Assembly (NCBI GenBank): GCA_937141995.1
Contig: CAKZQX010000500.1
Coordinates: forward strand, 1 to 10,907
DNA length: 10,907 bases
Origin: an uncultured Chloroflexaceae bacterium
Lineage (GTDB): Bacteria; Chloroflexota; Chloroflexia; Chloroflexales; Chloroflexaceae
Direction: 5' to 3'
Positions within the stretch are counted from its first letter, which is position 1, and every line of letters starts with the position of its first letter. Positions 1 through 6,350 of the stretch are shown here, one piece after another. The notes under the pieces were generated by a model. The model had not been told where the DNA came from, searched no databases, and saw nothing but the letters and a program-made list of their open reading frames with translations. The translations under genes and the position numbers were made by a program.

Positions 1-878
1 AGCAACCCGCCGCCAATCGTCAGCGCGTCGGCGGTGCCACAGGCCACCCCCAGGCAGAGCGCCGCATCGAGCGAGTCGCCCCGCAACAGCCCCGTCACCA
101 GTCCCGCCAGCAACGAGTCGCCGCTGCCCACCGTGCTGACGATCGCTAACTGCGGCGGACGTACCAGGTACGCGCCCGCGTCGCCCAGGGCCAGCGCGCC
201 CGCCGCGCCCAGCGAGACCACGCCCAGCGCAATACCGCGCGACCGTAACTCCTGCAGTGCCTGCAACGCCGTTTCACGACTCTCAATCACTATCCCCAGG
301 GCCGCGCTCAGTTCGGCTGCATTCACCTTCAGGCCAAAAGGCCGCGCGTTCAGTGCCGCTTCTAATGCGCCACCGCTGGTATCCACAATTACGCGGCAGC
401 CGGCATCAGTCAGCATTTGCACCAGCGTCGCCATATTCGCAGGCGGCACGTTCGGTGGCAGGCTGCCGGAGATCGTCGCCAGCGTACCCTCGTCGGTAGG
501 AAGGCTACTAATCGTTGTCATAAAATTATGCCAGTCGTTCGCGCTGATGTTTGGCCCCTGTTCATTCAGCACTGTGGCATCACCGCCTTGCGGATCGACC
601 ACCAGGACACAGGTGCGCGTCTCACCACTATGCCAACTCCAGCGGCCCTTTAACCCCTCCTCAAATGCCAGTGCCGCAACCTGCTGGCCCGTCCGCCCAC
701 CGAGCAAGGCACAGAGGCGCAGCGGTTGCCCCAATTTATGCGCGGCCCGGGCCACATTCATGCCTTTACCGCCCGCTACCGCAAACACCTGCTCGGCCCG
801 GTGAACTGCGCCTAACCGCAGATTGGGTATGACCAGCGTGCGGTCCAGGGCCGGATTTGGCGTAATCGTAAGCAGCAT
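1..878 (-). CDS. PfkB-family sugar/sugar-phosphate kinase (1-phosphofructokinase-like), 3' end outside window
   Basis: An unbroken reading frame of 292 codons runs off the left edge; the family is usually about 310 residues, so only some 20 are missing. It opens with TITPNPALDRTL (residues 4-15), typical of the FruK/LacC (1-phosphofructokinase, tagatose-6-phosphate kinase) branch of the ribokinase fold. The first PfkB signature is GGKGMNVARAA (36-46). The second is VGSGDSLLAGL (250-260), whose Asp254 is the expected catalytic base beside the anion hole. The KVNAAEL stretch (184-190) matches the KxNxxE nucleotide/Mg site. By family, the enzyme transfers the ATP gamma-phosphate to a sugar phosphate in the cytoplasm; the exact substrate cannot be read from sequence. 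The ATG at 878 is preceded by AGGGGA at 8-nt spacing. A MITE-like element sits about 40 bp upstream. It could equally be a fructokinase-like member, which is why no symbol is given. Confidence 0.9.
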   Translation of the reverse strand, partial: MLLTITPNPALDRTLVIPNLRLGAVHRAEQVFAVAGGKGMNVARAAHKLGQPLRLCALLGGRTGQQVAALAFEEGLKGRWSWHSGETRTCVLVVDPQGGDATVLNEQGPNISANDWHNFMTTISSLPTDEGTLATISGSLPPNVPPANMATLVQMLTDAGCRVIVDTSGGALEAALNARPFGLKVNAAELSAALGIVIESRETALQALQELRSRGIALGVVSLGAAGALALGDAGAYLVRPPQLAIVSTVGSGDSLLAGLVTGLLRGDSLDAALCLGVACGTADALTIGGGL

Positions 879-909
879 CGTGTTGTCCCCTGGTGTATCT
901 GATATCAAT

Positions 910-1087
910 GCTTTAACAGGACTTACGCGGTCACTGAACCGAAAGGGAATGTCGCCTCCGGCAGGGTGGAACCGGACATCCTTTTTTCCAAAAAGATCGA
1001 ACAAGTACCTTGCTGCCACAGGCGAAACTGGCTTCCATCTGGTCAAACGTCCGGTTTGAACACCCACCGCGTAAGTTCTGGCTTTAA
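910..1087. mobile_element. MITE-like element A with 7-bp target-site duplication
   Basis: Non-coding element of 164 bp (917-1080). The left end reads CAGGACTTACGCGGT and the right end, read from the opposite strand, CAGAACTTACGCGGT: a 15-bp terminal inverted repeat with one mismatch. It is flanked by the direct repeat GCTTTAA at 910-916 and 1081-1087, as expected of a transposition target duplication. The interior (943-1001) is shared with copies near 7319 and 9231. There is no open frame of note inside, so movement would have needed a transposase from elsewhere. The transposase family cannot be named from this window. Confidence 0.75.
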
Positions 1088-1103
1088 CTGGAAATCTCAG
1101 TCC

Positions 1104-1115
1104 ACTATCATTATA
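1104..1115 (-). promoter_or_regulatory. Possible promoter -10 element for the PfkB-family gene
   Basis: The minus strand reads TATAAT at 1115-1110, a perfect sigma-70-type -10 hexamer. No good -35 is seen 16-19 bp further upstream. It lies just downstream (minus-strand sense) of the terminator hairpin at 1178-1217 and upstream of element A. Without the element and one target copy (171 bp), transcription from here would give a leader of roughly 55 nt to the ATG at 878. With the element the leader is about 225 nt. The assignment is inferred from position and hexamer only. Confidence 0.35.
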
Positions 1116-1177
1116 GTCAAATTCAGATAGGCGTGCCTGTAGTAGCAAAACTGCATGCAGGTATGACCAAACAAGAA

Positions 1178-1217
1178 GACCAGGCAAAACAGCCCTTTCC
1201 GGCTGTCCCGCCTGGTC
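1178..1217 (-). terminator. Hairpin terminator downstream of the 62-residue gene
   Basis: GACCAGGC (1178-1185) pairs perfectly with GCCTGGTC (1210-1217). Inside it ACAGCC (1189-1194) pairs with GGCTGT (1201-1206), with a symmetric 3x3 internal loop and a 6-nt apical loop. On the minus strand it is followed by TTCTTGTTT, a moderate U tract, so it probably ends minus-strand transcription coming from the region above 1388. On the plus strand it is followed by ATAATCTTTT, a poorer tract, and no plus-strand gene lies upstream. Confidence 0.55.
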
Positions 1218-1228
1218 ATAATCTTTTA

Positions 1229-1358
1229 TCTTCAATCATCAAGCCTTTGTCCCCAACCCACCATCTTCAATTATCAAGCCTTTGTTTCCAACCCACCATT
1301 TTCAATTATCAAGCCTTTGTTTCCAACCCACTGTTCTTAATCCATAAACTTTTGTTCT
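1229..1358. repeat. 35-bp tandem repeat, three copies plus a decayed fourth
   Basis: Units run 1229-1263, 1264-1298 and 1299-1333, each built on CTTCAATTATCAAGCC followed by TTTGTTTCCAACCCACC. A degenerate partial unit follows at 1334-1358. Units 2 and 3 differ at only a few positions. The units abut with no unique spacers between them, so this is not a CRISPR array. The tract is AT-rich compared with the genes, and no function can be read from it. Confidence 0.85.
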
Positions 1359-1388
1359 CGGTTCTTTGTTCTTCGTTCTTCGTTCGAT
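1354..1388. repeat. 7-bp tandem repeat (GTTCTTC type), five units
   Basis: Five consecutive heptads, GTTCTCG, GTTCTTT, GTTCTTC, GTTCTTC and GTTCGAT, run directly into the stop codon of the 62-residue gene. The tract is pyrimidine-rich on plus and purine-rich on minus. It looks like a slippage-prone simple repeat; it slightly overlaps the end of the 35-bp array. Confidence 0.7.
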
Positions 1389-1576
1389 CAGGCTGCAATG
1401 GGACGCGCCTGCCACAACTCCTCGGCTTCGTTCAACAGCCATGCGCGTTCCTGAACGCTCAACGCGCACGCGGCTTTCTCACGCCATGCGCCATACTCGT
1501 GCCATGCCCACTGACCGGCCTGCGTATTGATCCAGCGAGGTGTCTTCGGAACGTACGTGATGTCGATAGTTGTCAT
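1388..1576 (-). CDS. Small tryptophan-rich protein of unknown function (62 aa)
   Basis: Not recognised. The protein has 62 residues, six of them Trp, with the core TQAGQWAWHEYGAWREK followed by a predicted amphipathic helical stretch (SVQERAWLLNEAEELWQ). No signal peptide or membrane segment is visible. The ATG at 1576 is preceded by GAGGAG at about 3-8 nt in the minus-strand sense, which favours it over an in-frame upstream ATG at 1657 that would give 89 residues and has no comparable site. The 222-bp gap up to the oxidoreductase gene (1577-1798) is AT-rich and holds no other gene I can support. A GAGGAG site and codon use resembling real genes argue that it is translated. Its role is unknown. 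Confidence 0.55.
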   Translation of the reverse strand: MTTIDITYVPKTPRWINTQAGQWAWHEYGAWREKAACALSVQERAWLLNEAEELWQARPIAA

Positions 1577-1798
1577 TCGCTCCTCACTTGAGTTACTTAT
1601 ACCGTAGAACTTCTCTCTCCCGCGTGCATAACTATACCCTGGTGAGATGACAACCACCTGTAAGCTTTCACCCGGTCCAGTTACAAAAACCTCACCTGTA
1701 AAACTCTGAGGAAGAGCAGATAAAAGCAGCAGAATGAAGAAGTAATAAAATGGTAAAATTTATAGAGCAGGAGGGTATCCTGGATTGTACCGCGCTGC

Positions 1799-3106
1799 TC
1801 AACCTGCCTGACCGGCAGTGAGCAGCAAATCGGCGCACTTCTCGCCGCTGATCATCGCCGCGTTGATGCTGCTGGCCTCGGTAAACTCGGCGGCAAAATA
1901 GAGACCCGGGAAGCCGCCGGCATTACCGGGCAAACCTGGGTGCATACCGGGCGGCTGGGCAAACTGGGCATACTCGATCCGGTAGAGCCGCAGCGGGGTG
2001 TAGCTATCCAGGGCGCGCTGGGCCTGGGTATCGCCGCAGAACATGAGCCGCAGATCTGCCACTGCTCGCCTGAAAAACTCCTCATCATCGAGCGGGGGTA
2101 TACCCGTCACCGTAGCACTGAGCAGGTGACGCCCCGGCGGGGCGTACGTGGGTGCAACATTCGTCAGCAGTTGCGCATTGTTGACAAAGGCATCCCGCGC
2201 GGCGTTGAGCAGAAGTTTTTTGCCACGATAGAGCGGACGAGTACCACCGAAGTAGAGCGTGACCGTCCGCACACGCCCCAGTGGCAGCGCCTCGATAACC
2301 GCTACCGGCAACTGCGCACAAAGCCGCCCGGCTTCGGGGGCCGGGGTTGCCAGCACCACCGCATCGGCGCGCAGTTCCGTGCCATCGGTCAGGCGCACAC
2401 CCGCAACCCGCCCCACCTCGGTCAGCAGCGTGGCGACCCGCGTCCCCAGCCGGATGCGGTCATGCTGCAGCAGGGGGGCGGCCAGTTGCCGGCTGATCTG
2501 CCCCATGCCCCCTGCCGGTATCGTTGTGCCGCCATCACTGAGCATTTTGTAGTTAAATTTGAAACATTTCGCACTGGTCTGGAGGGAGCGGTCAAGAAAA
2601 ATGCCGCCAAAAAACGGACGGAAGAAGCGATCAATCGCCGCTGAACTGAACCCACGCTGGCACAAATAGGCCAGCGTAGAGAGATCCGACCCATCCAGGA
2701 CTTCGTCGATGGTTTGCGCATGCAGTTCCCGGGAGAGCAGCAGCGTCCGCAGTTTGTCAAGCGGGGTGACGGCCCGGCTTAATGCCGCCCCAATCGCTGC
2801 CCCGGGATGGCGGTCGCGCAGCGGATCGGTCAGCACGCTGCGCCGCCCATGCCCGCAGATAATCGCGCCCGGATCGAAGGAGCGCAACTGCAGAGCCGGC
2901 AGATCAAGCTGACGCTGCGCGGCCGGATAGGCATCGAAGAGCACCTGGAAGCCCCGGTCAAAGGTGTAGCCGTCGGCATAGTCCGAGCGCACCCGCCCAC
3001 CAACACTATCTTCGGCCTCCAGCAGCGTCACATTCTGTCCGGCCCGGTCCAGTTGGCGCGCACAGGTCAACCCCGCCACACCCCCACCGACAATCAATAC
3101 ATCCAT
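1799..3106 (-). CDS. FAD-dependent oxidoreductase (amine oxidase / phytoene desaturase-like superfamily)
   Basis: A full-length 435-residue flavoprotein. The N-terminus is a Rossmann dinucleotide-binding unit: VLIVGGGVAGL (3-13), acidic Glu30 at the end of strand 2 for the ribose, then the GGRVRSD motif (36-42) typical of the amine oxidase/protoporphyrinogen oxidase/carotenoid desaturase superfamily. The C-terminus carries the matching FAD-closing motif GLYFAAEFTEASSINAAMISG (401-421). No transmembrane segment or signal is evident, so it is probably cytosolic or peripheral. The ATG at 3106 lies 6 nt after the stop of the upstream Uma2 gene. Its ribosome site GAGGA falls inside that gene's last codons, so the two are co-transcribed and perhaps translationally coupled. 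Substrate unknown; there are no carotenoid or haem genes nearby to suggest one. Confidence 0.85.
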   Translation of the reverse strand: MDVLIVGGGVAGLTCARQLDRAGQNVTLLEAEDSVGGRVRSDYADGYTFDRGFQVLFDAYPAAQRQLDLPALQLRSFDPGAIICGHGRRSVLTDPLRDRHPGAAIGAALSRAVTPLDKLRTLLLSRELHAQTIDEVLDGSDLSTLAYLCQRGFSSAAIDRFFRPFFGGIFLDRSLQTSAKCFKFNYKMLSDGGTTIPAGGMGQISRQLAAPLLQHDRIRLGTRVATLLTEVGRVAGVRLTDGTELRADAVVLATPAPEAGRLCAQLPVAVIEALPLGRVRTVTLYFGGTRPLYRGKKLLLNAARDAFVNNAQLLTNVAPTYAPPGRHLLSATVTGIPPLDDEEFFRRAVADLRLMFCGDTQAQRALDSYTPLRLYRIEYAQFAQPPGMHPGLPGNAGGFPGLYFAAEFTEASSINAAMISGEKCADLLLTAGQAG

Positions 3107-3112
3107 GACAGC

Positions 3113-3670
3113 TTATTCCTCAAAGAACTGGGACACCCGCACGGCAAAGCCGGGCAGCACGTCATCGCCGGGCAGATCGTCCGTCTCGGCAAACTCGCGC
3201 ACATCGGTCAGCGAACGGTAGGCGAAGACACTGCGCGTGTTGGGATTGACCACCCAGACCAGCCGCACCCCGATGGAGAAGTAATCCCGCAGCTTCTGCA
3301 TAATCGCGCTCCAGCGGTCGTGGGGCGAAACCACCTCCACAATCAGGTCCGGGGCCACATCCAGGAAGCCGCTGGAGCTTTTCTGCGCATAGCGCTCGTT
3401 GGAGATAAACAGCACATCGGCGGCACGCACACGATCAGGATTGCGCCGGATGTAGATGCCGACTTCGCCCACGCGTACTTTGCCAATACGATTGGGGCGC
3501 ACGAATTGGCGGAGTGCAGTATACACATTGCCTTCGTAGTTGCCATGGTCATCACCGGCTGGGGTCATGGTCACAATTCTCCCGTCGATCAGTTCACACG
3601 GCCCGATATCGCCCATTGCGGCGAGTTCTTCGCCCGTGATCAGGTCAGTAGTCGTTGGGGTGCTGGTCAT
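3113..3670 (-). CDS. Uma2-family (DUF820) restriction endonuclease-like protein, copy 1
   Basis: A 185-residue Uma2-family protein of the PD-(D/E)XK nuclease-like superfamily. Family motifs in order are CELIDGRIV (25-33), RAADVLFIS (82-90) with Asp85, PDLIVEVVSPHD (107-118) with Asp108 and Glu112 as candidate metal ligands, and Lys126 in the following helix. GVRLVWVVNP (134-143) is the usual terminal strand. All expected catalytic-type residues are present. The biological role of the family is unsettled; it is often found in many copies in Cyanobacteria and Chloroflexota. The ATG at 3670 has AGAGG 9 nt upstream, so the in-frame upstream ATG at 3697 is rejected: only the shorter form is shared with copy 2, together with its ribosome site. 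It is the third gene of the ThuA-Uma2-Uma2-oxidoreductase block. Confidence 0.88.
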   Translation of the reverse strand: MTSTPTTTDLITGEELAAMGDIGPCELIDGRIVTMTPAGDDHGNYEGNVYTALRQFVRPNRIGKVRVGEVGIYIRRNPDRVRAADVLFISNERYAQKSSSGFLDVAPDLIVEVVSPHDRWSAIMQKLRDYFSIGVRLVWVVNPNTRSVFAYRSLTDVREFAETDDLPGDDVLPGFAVRVSQFFEE

Positions 3671-3724
3671 AGGATTATGCCTCTTGCCCGGCTCCACAAA
3701 ATCTCATGTGGAAACAAATCAGTA

Positions 3725-4282
3725 TTACTCCTCAAAGAACTGTGACACCCGCACGGCAAAGCCGGGCAGCACATCATCGCCGGGCAGGTCATCCGTCTCG
3801 GCAAACTCGCGCACATCGGTCAGCGAACGGTAGGCGAAGACACTGCGCGTGTTGGGATTGACCACCCAGACCAGCCGCACCCCGATGGAGAAGTAATCCC
3901 GCAGCTTCTGCATAATCGCGCTCCAGCGGTCGTGGGGCGAAACCACCTCCACAATCAGGTCCGGGGCCACATCCAGGAAGCCGCTGGAGCTTTTCTGCGC
4001 ATAGCGCTCGTTGGAGATAAACAGCACATCGGCGGCACGCACACGATCAGGATTGCGCCGGATGTAGATGCCGACTTCGCCCACGCGTACTTTGCCAATA
4101 CGATTGGGGCGCACGAATTGGCGGAGTGCAGTATACACATTGCCTTCGTAGTTGCCATGGTCATCACCGGCTGGGGTCATGGTCACAATTCTCCCGTCGA
4201 TCAGTTCACACGGCCCGATATCGCCCATTGCGGCGAGTTCTTCGCCCGTAATCAGGTCAGTAGTCGTTGGGGTGCTGGTCAT
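3725..4282 (-). CDS. Uma2-family (DUF820) restriction endonuclease-like protein, copy 2
   Basis: The 185-residue protein is identical, residue for residue, to copy 1, including Asp85, Asp108, Glu112 and Lys126. It starts at the ATG at 4282, preceded by the same AGAGG ribosome site (sense strand AAGAGGCATAATCCT). An in-frame extension to 4339 exists but overlaps the ThuA-like gene and is not shared by copy 1. It begins 25 nt after the ThuA-like stop codon and ends 54 nt before the copy 1 start, so a single transcript for the block is likely. The identical product suggests either a very recent duplication or ongoing conversion between copies. Confidence 0.88.
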   Translation of the reverse strand: MTSTPTTTDLITGEELAAMGDIGPCELIDGRIVTMTPAGDDHGNYEGNVYTALRQFVRPNRIGKVRVGEVGIYIRRNPDRVRAADVLFISNERYAQKSSSGFLDVAPDLIVEVVSPHDRWSAIMQKLRDYFSIGVRLVWVVNPNTRSVFAYRSLTDVREFAETDDLPGDDVLPGFAVRVSQFFEE

Positions 4283-4307
4283 AGGATTATGCCTCTTCCT
4301 TACTATT

Positions 4308-5030
4308 CTACAACAGCTCCAGCGGCTCGGCACGGCCAAAGATTCGCTCCGGGCCGCTGGTTGGCGCGGCCCAGCGCACGGCGTTGGCGATAACCTGCTG
4401 CACCTCGGGATGGTGATAGGTCGGATAGGTTTCGTGGCCGGGGCGGAAGTAGAAGATCTTGCCCCGCCCGCGCTGATAACAACCCCCGCTGCGAAAGATC
4501 TCGCCGCCCTGAAACCAGCTTACCAGGACCAGCGTCTCCGGCGGCGGGATATCAAACGGCTCGCCATACATCTCTTCCTGTGCCAACTCGATATACGGCC
4601 CTAACCCCGCGACAATCGGGTGGCCGGGCGCAACCACCCAGAGGCGCTCCTTCTCGCCGGCCACGCGCCAGCGCAGGTTGCAACTGGTTCCCATCAGACG
4701 GGTGAAGATCTTCGAGAAGTGCCCGGAGTGCAGCACAATCAGCCCCATGCCCGCCAACACCCGACGCTGCACCCGCTCCACCACCGCGTCGTCAACCTCC
4801 GCGTGGGCCTTGTGACCCCACCAGAGCAGCACATCAGTCGCCGCCAGCACTGCCTCGGTCAGGCCATGCTCCGGCTCGTCAAGGGTGGCCGTCTGCACGG
4901 CGAACCCACGCCGGCGCAGGCCGTCCGCAATGGTGCCGTGCATGCCTTCGGGGTAGATCGCGGCAACCTCAGGTTTATTGCGCTCGTGGCGATACTCGTT
5001 CCAGACCGTGACTCGTAGCGTCTCACTCAC
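4308..5030 (-). CDS. ThuA-like domain protein (trehalose utilisation family)
   Basis: A 240-residue protein spanning a ThuA-like domain (class I glutamine amidotransferase-like fold, without an obvious amidotransferase Cys nucleophile). Characteristic segments are [10 protein letters not shown] (7-16), [13 protein letters not shown] (26-38), [11 protein letters not shown] (66-76), VLHSGHFSK (99-107) and [12 protein letters not shown] (195-206). ThuA of rhizobia is linked to trehalose/disaccharide use and relatives often sit with sugar oxidoreductases, but the reaction of this branch is not established. I place the start at GTG 5030 because it has a near-perfect GGGAGGAGGG ribosome site 7-8 nt upstream and gives the usual N-terminus; an ATG at 5075 would add 15 unusual residues. 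It is the first gene of the minus-strand block and is divergent from serC. Confidence 0.85.
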   Translation of the reverse strand: MSETLRVTVWNEYRHERNKPEVAAIYPEGMHGTIADGLRRRGFAVQTATLDEPEHGLTEAVLAATDVLLWWGHKAHAEVDDAVVERVQRRVLAGMGLIVLHSGHFSKIFTRLMGTSCNLRWRVAGEKERLWVVAPGHPIVAGLGPYIELAQEEMYGEPFDIPPPETLVLVSWFQGGEIFRSGGCYQRGRGKIFYFRPGHETYPTYHHPEVQQVIANAVRWAAPTSGPERIFGRAEPLELL

Positions 5031-5037
5031 CGCGCGG

Positions 5038-5047
5038 CCCTCCTCCC
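5038..5047 (-). promoter_or_regulatory. Strong ribosome binding site deciding the GTG start of the ThuA-like gene
   Basis: The minus strand reads GGGAGGAGGG, then 7 nt to the GTG at 5030. The upstream in-frame ATGs at 5075 and 5066 have no such site. Confidence 0.6.
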
Positions 5048-5087
5048 AGCTATAGCGCTCCTGCATGATTTCCATGATACCAGATGG

Positions 5088-5095
5088 TTTATACT
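5088..5095. promoter_or_regulatory. Possible divergent -10 elements between the ThuA-like gene and serC
   Basis: The plus strand reads TATACT at 5090-5095, a good -10 hexamer for serC. The overlapping minus strand reads TATAAA at 5093-5088, usable for the ThuA-like gene. Neither has a convincing -35 at 16-18 bp. If the plus-strand element is used, the serC leader begins near 5102 and contains the whole 100-bp palindrome at 5126-5225. Assigned on hexamer and position alone. Confidence 0.3.
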
Positions 5096-5125
5096 ATGCA
5101 TGTTGTCTGATCGATACCGTACGAT

Positions 5126-5225
5126 GCAGAAGTTACGCACTGTCCCACAAACCAGGCGTTTCATGAGTGTCTTGCCTGCGGCAGCAGCAACGACACCTGT
5201 TTGTGAAGGACTGCGTAATTCCTGC
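5126..5225. repeat. 100-bp imperfect palindrome in the serC leader (MITE-like or leader hairpin)
   Basis: The left end reads GCAGAAGTTACGCA and the right end, from the opposite strand, GCAGGAATTACGCA. A second block, CACAAACCAGG against CACAAACAGG, extends the arms to about 30 bp. The arms enclose about 36 nt. The ends resemble those of element A (CAGAACTTACGC), so this may be another member of the same class. I find no flanking target duplication. It ends 6 nt before the AAGGAG ribosome site of serC, so a transcript would carry a long hairpin just upstream of the start. Confidence 0.65.
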
Positions 5226-5243
5226 GGGTGAAGGAGAATTTTG

Positions 5244-6350
5244 ATGAGTCGCATATACAACTTCAATCCGGGACCGGCAACGTTGCCGCTGCCCGTGCTG
5301 GAACGGGTGCAGCAAGAACTGCTCGACTACCAGGGGCGCGGCATCTCTGTGCTGGAGATGAGCCACCGCTCCAAAGAGTATGAGGCGATGAACCAGGAGG
5401 CCGAGACGCGCATCAAGCACCTGCTGGGGCTGGGTGATGACTACCGCGCGTTGTTCCTGCAGGGCGGCGCAAGCACCCAGTTTGCCACGGTGCCAATGAA
5501 CTTCCTGCCGCCCGGCGGTGTGGCTGACTACATCCTGACCGGCTCATGGTCGGAGAAGGCACAGAAGGAGGCCCAGAATGTCGGGAAGCAACTGCAGCCC
5601 GGCGCAACCACGCATGTCGCCGCCGGCACCCGTGAGGAGCAGTATCGCCGCATTCCCCGCGCCGATGAGATCAAGCTAAGCGAACAGCCGGCGTATGTGC
5701 ATATCACCACCAATAACACGATCTATGGCACCCAGTGGCCCGAACTCCCCGATGTTGGCAATCGCCCGCTGATCGCCGATATGAGCAGCGATATCCTGTC
5801 GCGCCCCATGGATGCCCGCAAGTTTGCGCTCTTCTACGCCGGCGCGCAGAAGAATATCGGTCCTGCCGGTGTTACGGTTGTGGTTATTCGCCAGAACTGG
5901 CTGGAGCAGACCGCCACGACCATCCCGACGATCCTGAATTATGCCACCCATGCCAAAAACAACTCGCTCTACAACACCCCGCCCGCCTTTGCGGTCTACA
6001 TGCTCAACCTGGTGCTGGGCTGGATCGCGGAGAACGGCGGACTGGCCGGTATCGGTGAGCGCAACCAGCAGAAGGCGCAGCAGATCTACGCGGCAATTGA
6101 CCGGAATGCCGGCTTCTACCGGGGTCATGCCGCGCCCGATAGCCGCTCTCTGATGAATATTACGTTCCGGCTGGCAAACGAAGATCTGGAAAAGCAGTTC
6201 GTCAGCGAGGCAACTGCTGCCGGGATGATCGGACTGAAGGGCCACCGCTCGGTTGGCGGTATCCGCGCCTCGGTCTACAATGCCATGAGCCCCGAAGGTT
6301 GCGCCGCCCTGGTCGGATTTATGGAAGATTTCGCCAGAAAGAATGGATAA
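5244..6350 (+). CDS. serC: Phosphoserine aminotransferase
   Basis: A full-length class V aminotransferase of 368 residues (family about 360). By family it converts 3-phosphohydroxypyruvate and glutamate to phosphoserine and 2-oxoglutarate in serine synthesis, and can act in pyridoxal phosphate synthesis; it works as a cytosolic homodimer. Visible hallmarks: N-terminal YNFNPGPATLP (5-15); EMSHRSKEYE (38-47); the cofactor phosphate-binding QGGAST (73-78); TNNTIYGTQW (156-165); the Schiff-base lysine in YAGAQKNIGPAG (198-209, Lys203); and the C-terminal GHRSVGGIRAS substrate loop. The ATG at 5244 has AAGGAG at 7-nt spacing; a TTG at 5241 would leave only 4 nt and is rejected. It overlaps the following ROK gene by 8 nt. 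The 100-bp palindrome immediately upstream may affect its expression. Confidence 0.95.
   Translation: MSRIYNFNPGPATLPLPVLERVQQELLDYQGRGISVLEMSHRSKEYEAMNQEAETRIKHLLGLGDDYRALFLQGGASTQFATVPMNFLPPGGVADYILTGSWSEKAQKEAQNVGKQLQPGATTHVAAGTREEQYRRIPRADEIKLSEQPAYVHITTNNTIYGTQWPELPDVGNRPLIADMSSDILSRPMDARKFALFYAGAQKNIGPAGVTVVVIRQNWLEQTATTIPTILNYATHAKNNSLYNTPPAFAVYMLNLVLGWIAENGGLAGIGERNQQKAQQIYAAIDRNAGFYRGHAAPDSRSLMNITFRLANEDLEKQFVSEATAAGMIGLKGHRSVGGIRASVYNAMSPEGCAALVGFMEDFARKNG

Larger units (their letters stand above)
3113..4297 (-). repeat. Tandem direct duplication of a gene-plus-ribosome-site unit (573 bp x 2)
   Basis: Segments 3113-3685 and 3725-4297 are direct repeats separated by 39 bp of unrelated sequence. 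By eye there are six differences: five in the 90 bp nearest the 3' end of the genes and one near the 5' end. All are synonymous, and about 450 bp between them are identical. The repeat stops almost exactly at the stop codon on one side and just beyond the ribosome site on the other. Confidence 0.9.

Noticed and set aside
34..804. 256-residue plus-strand open frame
   Set aside because: It lies opposite the PfkB-family kinase gene, is low-complexity Ser/Pro/Ala-rich and matches no family; the minus-strand frame holds all the motifs.
1229..1358. Possible CRISPR array from regularly spaced 35-bp units
   Set aside because: The units are contiguous with no unique spacers, the array decays at one end, and no cas genes are near.
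1133..1591. 152-residue plus-strand open frame through the tandem repeats
   Set aside because: Its middle is just the translated 35-bp repeat and its end is antisense to the 62-residue gene; no ribosome site was seen.
1940..2644. 234-residue plus-strand open frame
   Set aside because: It is antisense to the FAD oxidoreductase, which has clear FAD motifs at both ends; this frame is Arg/Gln-rich without recognisable features.
3671..3697. Longer N-terminus for Uma2 copy 1 (start at 3697)
   Set aside because: The extra nine residues are only partly shared with copy 2 and would include the ribosome site AGAGG as coding sequence.
3113..4282. Uma2 pair as part of a restriction-modification or toxin-antitoxin system
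   Set aside because: No methyltransferase, specificity subunit or antitoxin-like gene is adjacent; neighbours are a ThuA-like protein and a flavin oxidoreductase.
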